DNA of 64,000 bases from Candidatus Zixiibacteriota bacterium (GTDB lineage Bacteria > Zixibacteria > MSB-5A5 > GN15 > FEB-12). Both the position numbers and the translations under genes were made by a program. Within the stretch, counting starts at the first letter, position 1; each line of letters begins with the position of its first letter. The DNA lies in the NCBI GenBank assembly GCA_024276275.1, contig JAJRXM010000080.1, positions 1-64,000 of the forward strand. Reading direction: 5' to 3'. Shown here one piece after another: positions 28,880 through 38,954 of the stretch. The notes beneath the pieces were generated by a model that saw only the letters and a list, made by a program, of their open reading frames with translations, searched no databases and had not been told where the DNA came from.

Positions 28880-28951
28880 TACCCCCGTCAGGAGTCGAAC
28901 CTGAATTGCCGGCTTCGGAGGCCAACGCGTTATCCATTACACCACGGGGGC
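28880..28951 (-). tRNA. tRNA-Arg (CCG)
   Basis: The cloverleaf has acceptor strands GCCCCCG and CGGGGGT (G-U only at position 1-72), a D stem GTGT/ACGC, the anticodon loop CTCCGAA reading CCG, and the T stem TCAGG/CCTGA. CCA is not encoded. A 70-bp stretch is identical to the copy at 27373-27442. The roughly 185 bp between this gene and proS hold no other feature I can support. Confidence 0.9.
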
Positions 28952-29136
28952 AATAAGTATGTCGATTGTATCAAAACTTCGTCTCAAAAGCAATAGAAAA
29001 CTGCAATTCTATCAGGAAAAACACCTCAATGAGCTTTTATGCTCAATCTTTTACATTGATTTAAAACCGTAATCTTATATCTTATCTGTTCATTAATTTT
29101 GAAGATAACTTATTGAATTAGTAAGGAATAAAATAG

Positions 29137-30855
<1,719 letters not shown>

Positions 30856-30904
30856 TAACAAAATAGTTGCTTTTCGTGTAGATTATTGTTATTCTAATTA
30901 GCTT

Positions 30905-30927
30905 GAGTGGGTGAAAACCCACTCTTT
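30905..30927 (+). terminator. Hairpin in rimP leader / terminator after proS
   Basis: GAGTGGGT pairs with ACCCACTC around a GAAA loop, followed by TTTAATTTAT. A GTGGG/CCCAC hairpin ahead of rimP-nusA operons is widespread in bacteria and often acts as an attenuator of that operon. Here it also follows proS, so it may terminate that transcript. Confidence 0.7.
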
Positions 30928-30942
30928 AATTTATGGTGTAAA

Positions 30943-31389
30943 ATGAAAATTGATTTAAAAGATAAAATTGTTGAACTTTTGGAAACACCATTGCAAAAAC
31001 TTGGTGCTGAAATAGCCGATTTGACTTTGTCTGTTTTTAAAAAAGAGACTACTATACGGTTGTTTGTGTATACTCCAAATGGAGTGACCTTGGAAAAATG
31101 TGCCGGAATCTCTCGGGCTGTTGGCGATGTTATCGAAGAAACAGACTATTTTGAGGATGGATATTTACTTGAAGTATCATCACCCGGTTTAGATAGGCCC
31201 CTTACAAAACTTGTCGACTATAAATATCGTATCGGTGAGAATGTAAAGGTAGAGTTTGTAGATAAAAAACGAAAAAAAATCTCTGTCGAGATTTCTTCTG
31301 TCAATGGTGACGAAGTTGTTTTTTTAGATAATGGAAATGAGATTTCAGTACCGATAACTGAAATCGAAAAAGGAAAAATAATATTTTAA
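30943..31389 (+). CDS. rimP: Ribosome maturation factor RimP
   Basis: The ATG at 30943 is chosen over an upstream GTG-like in-frame start, because the latter would lie in the leader hairpin. The 148-residue protein has the RimP pattern: LETPLQKLGAEIADLTLS, TLEKCAGISRAVGDVIEE and YLLEVSSPGLDRPLTK. It assists 30S subunit maturation. It heads the conserved rimP-nusA-infB operon and is followed by nusA after 14 bp. Confidence 0.95.
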   Translation: MKIDLKDKIVELLETPLQKLGAEIADLTLSVFKKETTIRLFVYTPNGVTLEKCAGISRAVGDVIEETDYFEDGYLLEVSSPGLDRPLTKLVDYKYRIGENVKVEFVDKKRKKISVEISSVNGDEVVFLDNGNEISVPITEIEKGKIIF

Positions 31390-31403
31390 TGGAGACTAGA
31401 TAA

Positions 31404-32843
31404 ATGGCGTTTGATATGATCGAAGCGATGCAAATGATCGCTCGAGAAAAAAACATCGAGTTTGACGCCGTGCTGGAAACACTGCAGGCTTCTCTTTTGG
31501 CAGCGGCTAAAAAGAAATATGACTTCACTGATAATATCAGCTTCAAATTCGACCGAAAAACCAATGAACTTCTCATGATTTCAACACGTAAAGTTGTTGA
31601 AACTGTCGAAGATAAAATAATTGAAATTTCTTTGGAAGAAGCCAAGGAAATTGATCCTGATGCTCAGCTCGATGATGAACTTGATATCTATATCGACTAT
31701 GAAAACGAGTTCGGACGGAATGCAGTTTTAACAGCCAAGCAAATTTTAATTCAAAAAGTTCGTGAAGCTGAACGTGACCGTATTTATGATGAGTATATCG
31801 ACCGTGTCGGTACTTTAGTCTCCGGTGTTGTACAGCAAATTGACAAAGGAAATGTCATAGTTAATCTTGGACGAGGTGAAGGTGTCTTAGATGTCAAACA
31901 ACAAATTCCGCGAGAACGTTTTCGTCAGGGCGACAGAATTAGAGCGTATATCCTTGATGTTCAAAAATCTGTCAAAGGACCTCAGATACTATTATCTCGT
32001 GTCAGTAATGAATTTTTACGTTCTCTTTTTGAATTGGAAGTCCCTGAAATATATGAACGTGTTATAGAAATTAAATCTATTGCTCTAGAGCCCGGCGAAA
32101 GAGCAAAAATCGCAGTTTATTCGTCTGATGACAGAATTGATCCGGTGGGTGCTTGTGTAGGTATCAAAGGTGTTCGAGTGCAGTCTATCGTACGGGAATT
32201 AAATAATGAACGGATTGATATTGTACCGTACTCTTCTTCCTCGGAAATGTTTGTAAGCAGAGCTTTAGCTCCGGCAAAAGTTGTAAATATTGAAGTATTT
32301 GAAGATGAAAAGAAAATGACTGTTGCGGTAGAAGATGAAAAACTTTCATTGGCTATCGGTAAAAATGGTCAAAATGCCAGATTAGCATCGAAGTTGACAG
32401 GATGGAAAGTCAACATCATGTCTGAAACCGATTACGATGAAAACAAAAAAATGGAAGCTGAAATGCTTGTACCGGTCGGTCAGCTTGAAGGTGTCGGTGA
32501 AAAAATTCAGGAAAGATTAGCAGATGCCGATATCGGTTCTGTTCAAAGACTTGCAAGTACTTCTGTTGAAGCTCTAACGAGAATTGAAGGGCTTGGAGCA
32601 AAAACTGCCGAGTCATTAGTTGAAAAAGCTCAGGCTTTTGTAGCTAAATTAGAAAAAGAATTTCAGAAAAAACTCAAAGCAAAAGCAAAAGTAGATGCAA
32701 AAGCAAAACAAAAAGCTGATGAATCTAGTCCTGCCGATGATATTTTTGAAGATGATTCTGAATTTGTAACTGAAGAAGATGATGTCATAGAAGTATCTGC
32801 TCCAAGTTTTGATGCTGAAGACGATGATGAGGAAATAGCTTAA
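31404..32843 (+). CDS. nusA: Transcription termination/antitermination factor NusA
   Basis: The 479-residue protein has the NusA N-terminal RNA polymerase-binding domain (ARDKNIEFDAVLETL-like start), an S1 domain (VSGVVQQIDKGNVIVNLG), two KH domains (VGACVGIKGVRVQSIV; LAIGKNGQNARLA) and a C-terminal helix-hairpin-helix region (GVGEKIQERL; RIEGLGAKTAESL). An acidic tail follows. NusA modulates pausing, termination and antitermination. Its place in the rimP operon is canonical; autoregulation through the leader is known in other bacteria. Confidence 0.97.
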   Translation: MAFDMIEAMQMIAREKNIEFDAVLETLQASLLAAAKKKYDFTDNISFKFDRKTNELLMISTRKVVETVEDKIIEISLEEAKEIDPDAQLDDELDIYIDYENEFGRNAVLTAKQILIQKVREAERDRIYDEYIDRVGTLVSGVVQQIDKGNVIVNLGRGEGVLDVKQQIPRERFRQGDRIRAYILDVQKSVKGPQILLSRVSNEFLRSLFELEVPEIYERVIEIKSIALEPGERAKIAVYSSDDRIDPVGACVGIKGVRVQSIVRELNNERIDIVPYSSSSEMFVSRALAPAKVVNIEVFEDEKKMTVAVEDEKLSLAIGKNGQNARLASKLTGWKVNIMSETDYDENKKMEAEMLVPVGQLEGVGEKIQERLADADIGSVQRLASTSVEALTRIEGLGAKTAESLVEKAQAFVAKLEKEFQKKLKAKAKVDAKAKQKADESSPADDIFEDDSEFVTEEDDVIEVSAPSFDAEDDDEEIA

Positions 32844-32844
32844 G

Positions 32845-32864
32845 TCTCATAGATGACTATGAGA
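32845..32864 (+). promoter_or_regulatory. Intercistronic hairpin between nusA and infB
   Basis: TCTCATAG and CTATGAGA form a perfect 8-bp stem around an ATGA loop directly after the nusA stop, extendable by an AAG/CTT outer pairing. There is no T run, so it is more likely an RNA processing, stability or translational element than a terminator. Confidence 0.5.
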
Positions 32865-32895
32865 TGGACTTGAGCATGAGAGGTTGTACGAATAG

Positions 32896-35151
32896 ATGGC
32901 CAAAGTAAGAATTCATGAATTAGCAAAAAAGTTTAAGATATCTTCGAATGCATTACTAAATGTTTTACGTGATTTAAAATTTGAACCAAAATCTCATATG
33001 TCAGTGGCTACTGATGATATGATTGCTGCGGTTACAAAGAAATTTGCTGAAGGTAAAAAAGAAGCAAAAAAAGAAATGGAACAACAGCAACAAATAAAAG
33101 CTGCTGTTGAACGGAAAACTTCCGAGAGTAAAGCCAAGGGTAGCAAAACAACTGAACGTAAAACTACGGTAGGAAAAATCTCTACAAAACCCGGCTCTGA
33201 AGTTGAAACCATTGTTAAAAAGTTTGATAAAAAGCAAAAAAAGAAAGACCGCCGGAAAAAGAAAGTCCTCAATGAGGTTGATAAACAAGCAGTCGCTAAA
33301 ACTTTCAAATCTACTATGGCGAATCTGGTAGGTACAAAATCTAAAAAGAAATATAAAAAATCCGGTTCCGGCGATGAAAACGAATTAGTCGAAAATCAAA
33401 ACTTACTTGAGGTGAATGAGTTTACATCTGTTGCTGAACTTGCCAAAATGATTGATATCAAACCTGCCGAGATTATCGGTAAGTTATTTGAGCTCGGTAT
33501 GATGGCGACTATGAATCAGCGTCTTGATATGGATACGATTGAGATGATTGCCTCCGAGTACAACTTTGAGGTTACACAAATTGCCGAAGTAGGCGAAGAA
33601 GTCCTTCAGGAAGAAAAAAGTGAAGACCTAATCAAAAGAGCTCCGGTTGTTACTGTAATGGGTCATGTTGATCACGGAAAAACATCATTACTCGATTATG
33701 TGCGAAAAGCAAATGTTGTCTCTGGTGAAGCGGGAGCAATTACACAGCATATCGGTGCTTACGATGTAGAGTGCAACGGTGAAAAAATTACTTTCTTAGA
33801 TACTCCAGGTCATGAAGCCTTTACTGCTATGCGAGCAAGAGGAGCTCAGATTACCGATATTGTCGTTTTGGTAGTTGCTGCTGATGACGGTGTCCGTCCA
33901 CAGACTATTGAAGCGATAGATCATGCTCGTGCTGCCAATGTCCCTATTGTAGTTGCTATAAATAAAATTGATAAACCGAATGCAAATCCTGACTCAATCA
34001 GAAATGAACTTTCGAACCAAAACCTCCTATCAGAGGAATGGGGTGGAAAAACTATTATGGTTGAGATTTCTGCCAAGCATGGTGATAATGTTGATAAACT
34101 TCTTGAATTGATTCTATTACAAGCAGAAATGCTGGACCTTATGGCAGACCCAACAATTCGTGCCCAGGGTGTTGTCATTGACGCACGACTTGAAAAAGGA
34201 CGTGGAACTGTTGTAACTGTTTTAGTTCAAAAAGGTACTTGCAAAGTTGGTGATTCTGTTGTGGCAGGTATACAGAAAGGCCGAATAAGAACTATTACCG
34301 ATGATAAGAGTGCTACTATTCCATTTATCGGTCCATCAATGCCGGCACAAATTACCGGTTTAGGTGGAGTTCCTCAAGCGGGTGATTCATTTATGGCATG
34401 CCTGAACGATCAGGAAGCAAAAGAAATTTCGAGTAAACGAGCTATTATCAAACGTGAACAAGATGCTAGAAACAATCTTGGCGGCGTTACTCTTGATCAG
34501 ATTTTTGAACGTATCAAAGAAGGTCAAATCAAAGAACTCAGACTGATTATCAAAGGTGATGTTGACGGTTCTGTTGAAGTACTTTCTGATACACTCGGTA
34601 AAATTCAAACTAATGAAGTCAAAACAGCTATCATTCGGAAATCTGTCGGAGCTATTTCAGAATCTGATGTTATCCTAGCGGCAGCATCGGGAGCCTTTAT
34701 CATTGGCTTCCATGTTTCAATAGATAGTAGAGCAAGAGAACTTGCCAAACAGGAAAAAGTTGATATCCGTCTGTATGATATTATTTATGAAGCTGAAGAT
34801 GAGGTCAAAAAAGCTCTTGAAGGTATGCTCTCACCTGATATTTCAGAAAAATTTGTCGGTATGGCTGAAGTTCGGGATATATTTAAAGTGCCTAAAATTG
34901 GTTCTATCGCAGGAAGTTATGTAAAAGAAGGCCGTTTTAAACGCTCTGATAAAGTAAAACTTTCAAGAGGCGGCAAAATAATTTATACCGGAACTTTGAA
35001 TTCGCTTCGTCGTTTTAAAGATGACGTGAAAGAAGTAAAAGAAGGATTCGAATGCGGTATCGGTCTTGAAAATTACAATGATATTAAAGTAGGCGATATT
35101 ATTGAAGCGTATGAAATTGTAGAAACAGCCAGAACTTTGGAAGATGTTTGA
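32896..35151 (+). CDS. infB: Translation initiation factor IF-2
   Basis: The 751-residue protein has an IF2N-type N-terminus (VRIHELAKKFKISSNALLNVL), a lysine-rich linker (about residues 50-155), a second IF2N domain, then the GTPase: G1 GHVDHGKTS, G3 DTPGHEAF, G4 NKID, and domains II to IV ending in the initiator-tRNA binding region. IF-2 brings fMet-tRNA to the 30S subunit. The stop overlaps the next start (TTGA). Confidence 0.97.
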   Translation: MAKVRIHELAKKFKISSNALLNVLRDLKFEPKSHMSVATDDMIAAVTKKFAEGKKEAKKEMEQQQQIKAAVERKTSESKAKGSKTTERKTTVGKISTKPGSEVETIVKKFDKKQKKKDRRKKKVLNEVDKQAVAKTFKSTMANLVGTKSKKKYKKSGSGDENELVENQNLLEVNEFTSVAELAKMIDIKPAEIIGKLFELGMMATMNQRLDMDTIEMIASEYNFEVTQIAEVGEEVLQEEKSEDLIKRAPVVTVMGHVDHGKTSLLDYVRKANVVSGEAGAITQHIGAYDVECNGEKITFLDTPGHEAFTAMRARGAQITDIVVLVVAADDGVRPQTIEAIDHARAANVPIVVAINKIDKPNANPDSIRNELSNQNLLSEEWGGKTIMVEISAKHGDNVDKLLELILLQAEMLDLMADPTIRAQGVVIDARLEKGRGTVVTVLVQKGTCKVGDSVVAGIQKGRIRTITDDKSATIPFIGPSMPAQITGLGGVPQAGDSFMACLNDQEAKEISSKRAIIKREQDARNNLGGVTLDQIFERIKEGQIKELRLIIKGDVDGSVEVLSDTLGKIQTNEVKTAIIRKSVGAISESDVILAAASGAFIIGFHVSIDSRARELAKQEKVDIRLYDIIYEAEDEVKKALEGMLSPDISEKFVGMAEVRDIFKVPKIGSIAGSYVKEGRFKRSDKVKLSRGGKIIYTGTLNSLRRFKDDVKEVKEGFECGIGLENYNDIKVGDIIEAYEIVETARTLEDV

Positions 35152-35429
35152 TAACTGTTATCGCAAAGATTGAGTTATCACTTACCGGAGTAAACTCTCT
35201 GAAGGAGAAAAGAAGAATACTAAAATCGCTTTTAGCCGGACTAAAAAATAAATTTAATATTTCAATCGCAGAAATCGATGATAATGATATTCTTAGGAAA
35301 GCAACTATCGGTGCTGCGATTGTGTCGAATAAAAGCAGTTTTGGAAATCAGGTTATAGCAAAGAAGATTGATGAGATCAGAAAAAGACCGGACATCGTCT
35401 TAATGGATTATCAAACAGAAAACTATTGA
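35148..35429 (+). CDS. DUF503 family protein
   Basis: This is a 93-residue protein from a TTG start that overlaps the infB stop. The pattern IELSLTGVNSLKEKRRILKSLL and the later FNISIAEIDDND is diagnostic of DUF503 (YlxP-like). These small ferredoxin-fold proteins lie between infB and rbfA in many bacteria and are thought to help ribosome assembly, but a defined activity is lacking. rbfA starts 7 bp later. Confidence 0.9.
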   Translation: MITVIAKIELSLTGVNSLKEKRRILKSLLAGLKNKFNISIAEIDDNDILRKATIGAAIVSNKSSFGNQVIAKKIDEIRKRPDIVLMDYQTENY

Positions 35430-35436
35430 AAATAGC

Positions 35437-35805
35437 ATGAGACAATTTAAAAGATCAAATAGATTAGGCGAACAAATATTAAGAGATATATCTCAAATCT
35501 ACTTATTGGATTTTAGCACATCATCTCCGGACTTGGTAACATTTACACATGTAAAATTAACAGATGATTTACGCTATGCAACTATTTATTACTCTTGCTT
35601 GGGTGATGAAGAAAAGCAAAAAGCTGTTGTAGAGTATTTGAATATAGAAAAGAAGTCAATCCGACATGCAGTCGGTAAAAATTTACATACTCGGTTTATT
35701 CCCGAGTTTACATTTAAATTTGATCCTTCGATTGCTGAAGGAATTAAAATAGAAAAATTACTTAATGAAGTCAAAAACGACACAAATGAACGCTCTGACG
35801 TTTAA
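35437..35805 (+). CDS. rbfA: Ribosome-binding factor A
   Basis: The 122-residue KH-fold protein shows the RbfA pattern: RSNRLGEQILRDISQIYLLDF, VTFTHVKLTDDLRYATIYYS and LHTRFIPEFTFKFDPSIAEG. It supports late 16S rRNA processing and 30S maturation. It overlaps the start of nrnA by 41 bp (or 20 bp if the second ATG is used), consistent with translational coupling. Confidence 0.95.
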   Translation: MRQFKRSNRLGEQILRDISQIYLLDFSTSSPDLVTFTHVKLTDDLRYATIYYSCLGDEEKQKAVVEYLNIEKKSIRHAVGKNLHTRFIPEFTFKFDPSIAEGIKIEKLLNEVKNDTNERSDV

Positions 35806-36787
35806 CCAAAAAAATCCACCGACAGATGAATTAAAAAAAATTATTGATAATTCTTCTAAACTGTTGGTAGTCTCTCATATTGATCCTGACGGCGATGCTT
35901 TAGGGACACAACTTGCATTTGCAAGATATCTCAAGGACATTAAAAAAGATGTTACTCTTGTCAGACAAAGTGATATACCTGAAAAATATCATTTTATGCA
36001 ATCGGCATCTGACATACCTCATTTTGATTCTGTTCCAAAAGATTCAACCTTTGATACAGTTATAGTCTTGGAGTGTCCTGATTTCAAAAGAATCGGTTTA
36101 GCCAGTTGTTGGATTACCGAAGAAACTGTACTGGTTAATATCGATCATCATCGAGATAACAATCTGTGTGGGTGTCTGAACTGGGTAAATATCAATGCAT
36201 CTTCTGTCGGCGAAATGGTTTATGAATACTTTGAGGATGTAGGCTATACGGTTGATAAAGATGTTGCCGTATGTCTATACACTGCAATTTTAACCGATAC
36301 CGGTAGATTCAGATACAACGGTACTTCCCAAAGAACGCTTGAAATAGCAGGTAAATTAGTCGGAGCAGGAGTCATCCCACAACAAGTTTGTGATGAAATT
36401 TATTACAACATGAAACCGTCTTCAGTTGTTCTTTTAGGGAAAGTGTTAAATGAGATTGAATTCTATCACGACGGCAGACTTTGTTTATTGACATTAAAAA
36501 AAGATATGCTGCAATCATCAAATGCTGAATCATCAGAGTCAGACGGACTTGTTGATTATACCTTATACAATAAAGGTGTCGAGGTAGGACTTTTGTTAAA
36601 AGAGTTTACTGACACTAAAACGAAAGTTTCTATGCGTTCTAAAGATGCCGTAAATGTATCAGTAGTAGCCAACACTTTTGGAGGCGGGGGACATTATAAC
36701 GCATCAGGTTGTCTTATTGAAAAATCACTTGAAGAAACAAAAAAAATACTAATTGAATTGTATAAAGAGGCGCTTGATGCCAAGTAA
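35765..36787 (+). CDS. nrnA: Bifunctional oligoribonuclease/PAP phosphatase NrnA (DHH)
   Basis: The protein has the DHH phosphoesterase motifs: VSHIDPDGDALGTQL, VNIDHHRDNN and a DHHA1 C-terminal GGGGHYNASG. NrnA degrades nanoRNA to mononucleotides and hydrolyses 3'-phosphoadenosine 5'-phosphate. The ATG at 35765 overlaps rbfA; an in-frame ATG at 35786 is also possible. It overlaps truB by 11 bp. Its place between rbfA and truB is conserved in many phyla. Confidence 0.93.
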   Translation: MKSKTTQMNALTFNQKNPPTDELKKIIDNSSKLLVVSHIDPDGDALGTQLAFARYLKDIKKDVTLVRQSDIPEKYHFMQSASDIPHFDSVPKDSTFDTVIVLECPDFKRIGLASCWITEETVLVNIDHHRDNNLCGCLNWVNINASSVGEMVYEYFEDVGYTVDKDVAVCLYTAILTDTGRFRYNGTSQRTLEIAGKLVGAGVIPQQVCDEIYYNMKPSSVVLLGKVLNEIEFYHDGRLCLLTLKKDMLQSSNAESSESDGLVDYTLYNKGVEVGLLLKEFTDTKTKVSMRSKDAVNVSVVANTFGGGGHYNASGCLIEKSLEETKKILIELYKEALDAK

Positions 36788-37727
36788 AATTGATCAATAC
36801 AATGCTATTTTATTAGTTGATAAAGAAGTCGGTATGACATCGCATGATGTCGTAGCAAAGTTACGCCGTATTATCAACCAGCGTCGGATTGGTCATACCG
36901 GAACTCTAGACAAAGCTGCTTCCGGTTTATTAGTTATATGTCTCGGTCGTTCTACTAAAACTGCTCAATTTATTTCTGATTGTGATAAAGAATATATAGC
37001 AGAAATAACTTTCGGAAGAATCTCAAAAACGTATGATGCCGAAGGTGTCGATTTTGAAACTACTGAAAATGATTGTTCTGAGTTATCAGTTGAAACAATT
37101 AATAAAACTATAGAATTGTTTGTCGGAGAAATAACTCAACAAGTTCCTGCATATTCTGCTGTTCACGTGAACGGTGAAAGATTGTATAAAATGGCTCGCA
37201 AAGGTTTAGATGTCGAATTACCTAAGAGAAATATTACAATACATAGTATTGAGTTAATTGATTATAAAGATAAGATATTAAAAATAAAAGTGTCATGTTC
37301 TAAAGGAACTTATGTCAGGTCTTTAGCTCATGATATAGGACAACAGTTGCAATGCGGTGTTTATTTATCAAATTTACAAAGAACTAAAGTTGGTAATCTC
37401 TCTGTAGAAAATGCTCTTACACTTTCTGAAATAGAAAATGTTGCGAGTAATTCTGAATTGGATAATGTACTTCTGCAATTTAATGAAGTTGTAAGTTATG
37501 CTTCCTGTTCTGTGAATGATGATTTTGTTGATTCAATTTTTAACGGTAGAGATATAAAGAAAGAATATATTGATACTGTCTATGATTCTTATAATAAAGG
37601 TGACAAAGTAGCAATAAAAGATTTAACAGGAAATATATTGGCAGTCTGCAAAGCAGAGGTACCATCCGATTTAATTTCTGATACAATTGACCAAAAACTT
37701 TTTAGTTATATACGAGTATTAAATTGA
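36777..37727 (+). CDS. truB: tRNA pseudouridine(55) synthase TruB
   Basis: The ATG at 36777 is preferred over a TTG eight codons upstream. The catalytic motif GHTGTLDKAASGLLV with its aspartate and the downstream YIAEITFGRISKTYDAEG, QVPAYSAVHVNGERLYKMAR and CSKGTYVRSLAHDIG are all present in 316 residues. TruB makes pseudouridine 55 in the T loop of tRNAs. It overlaps nrnA upstream and ribF downstream (TTGA). Confidence 0.96.
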   Translation: MPSKIDQYNAILLVDKEVGMTSHDVVAKLRRIINQRRIGHTGTLDKAASGLLVICLGRSTKTAQFISDCDKEYIAEITFGRISKTYDAEGVDFETTENDCSELSVETINKTIELFVGEITQQVPAYSAVHVNGERLYKMARKGLDVELPKRNITIHSIELIDYKDKILKIKVSCSKGTYVRSLAHDIGQQLQCGVYLSNLQRTKVGNLSVENALTLSEIENVASNSELDNVLLQFNEVVSYASCSVNDDFVDSIFNGRDIKKEYIDTVYDSYNKGDKVAIKDLTGNILAVCKAEVPSDLISDTIDQKLFSYIRVLN

Positions 37728-38707
37728 GTGTAAATTTTATCAAAGGAATAGAGAACTATCCCGTTGACCAAGACCGTCGTACGATTGTTACGATCGGAAC
37801 CTATGACGGTATCCATCTTGGGCATCAGGAAATTCTCAAATTAGTGATGAGTGAGAGTAAAAAATCTGATTCTGAAGCGATACTGGTGACGTTTCAACCT
37901 CATCCTAAAGTGTTCGTTGCTCCCGAACATATTCCGTTGTTATTAACTTCACTTGAGGAAAAAAGAAAGTTTATTCCGCACTTTTTTGACGGCAATGTTC
38001 TAATAATGGATTTTACTGAAAAACTGCAGTCGCTAACTGCATCTGAATTTGTAGAATCTGTATTAGTAAAAACATTACATGCAAAAAAGTTAATTGTCGG
38101 TTATGACCACGCCTTTGGTAAAGACCGAACAGGGAATATTGAAGAACTAAAAAGTCTTGGGAAACAATTTGATTTTGATGTTGAAGTTGTTGGTCCGGTC
38201 TTATATAATGATAAGGCTGTATCATCATCACGTATTCGTAAAACTATCTTAAAAAATGAATATCAAGAGGCACTACGAATGCTGGGGCATCACTACGCCA
38301 TCTATGGTAAAGTTGAACGTGGTTTAGGACTCGGAAGAAAACTCGGGTATCCGACTGCGAATGTTTGCTACAACATGAGAAAACTTTTACCGGTAGAGGG
38401 TGTATACGCCTGTTGGGCTGAAGTCGGAGATGAAGTTAAAAACGGTATGATGTTTATTGGGAAAAATCACTTTAACCCCCAAGAACGGATTACTGTAGAA
38501 GCAAACCTGTTTGATTTTGACAGAGATATTTATGATCAGGATATTATTGTTTATCCTACTCATTTTGTCAGAGCAAACAGAAAGTTTGAATCAACCGATT
38601 TACTAGTTGAACAGATAAAAAAAGATAAAATAAATGTAATGAATATACTTAAACAGGAGAAACAAAATGGCGATGGACAAAGGGCACAAAGCTCAACTCA
38701 TCACTGA
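37724..38707 (+). CDS. ribF: Bifunctional riboflavin kinase/FAD synthetase RibF
   Basis: From a TTG start overlapping truB, the N-terminal FAD synthetase has TIGTYDGIHLGHQ and VGYDHAFGKDRTG. The C-terminal riboflavin kinase has GLGLGRKLGYPTANV. Together they convert riboflavin to FMN and FAD. The tail after DKINVMNILKQ is atypical and overlaps rpsO by 41 bp. A one-base change in the A7 run at about 38619-38625 would end the protein just after QIKK, so the tail may be an indel artefact. The main domains are secure. Confidence 0.93.
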   Translation: MSVNFIKGIENYPVDQDRRTIVTIGTYDGIHLGHQEILKLVMSESKKSDSEAILVTFQPHPKVFVAPEHIPLLLTSLEEKRKFIPHFFDGNVLIMDFTEKLQSLTASEFVESVLVKTLHAKKLIVGYDHAFGKDRTGNIEELKSLGKQFDFDVEVVGPVLYNDKAVSSSRIRKTILKNEYQEALRMLGHHYAIYGKVERGLGLGRKLGYPTANVCYNMRKLLPVEGVYACWAEVGDEVKNGMMFIGKNHFNPQERITVEANLFDFDRDIYDQDIIVYPTHFVRANRKFESTDLLVEQIKKDKINVMNILKQEKQNGDGQRAQSSTHH

Positions 38708-38936
38708 ATACCGTTTACACGAAACTGACACCGGTTCGCCGGAAGTTCAAGTTTCGTTGATAACACACCGTATTAATTATTTAACGGATCACATGAAAAA
38801 ACATACAAAAGATTTCCATACTCGTTTGGGGCTTTTGAAACTCGTAGGTAAAAGACGACGTTTGTTGGATTATTTAAAAGACAGAGATTTAGACAGTTAT
38901 CGTCAATTAATTAAAAATCTCGGAATACGTCGCTAA
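38667..38936 (+). CDS. rpsO: 30S ribosomal protein S15
   Basis: The 89-residue protein shows the S15 pattern: ITEYRLHETDTGSPEVQVSL, RINYLTDHMKKHTKDFHTR and GKRRRLLDYLK. It binds 16S rRNA early in 30S assembly. A good ribosome-binding site (CAGGAG) precedes the ATG at 38667; the next ATG two codons on is less likely. The rpsO-pnp order is canonical. The overlap with ribF is longer than elsewhere in the operon. Confidence 0.97.
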   Translation: MAMDKGHKAQLITEYRLHETDTGSPEVQVSLITHRINYLTDHMKKHTKDFHTRLGLLKLVGKRRRLLDYLKDRDLDSYRQLIKNLGIRR

Positions 38937-38954
38937 GGGAATAGGAAAAAATAT

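Noticed and set aside
27374-28951. The two tRNA genes as the suppressors that read the internal stops
   Set aside because: Both have the anticodon CCG and a standard arginine tRNA body; neither can read UAA or UAG.
37724-38707. ribF-rpsO 41-bp overlap as a functional coupling device
   Set aside because: The ribF tail is atypical and a one-base change in an A run removes it; an indel is simpler.
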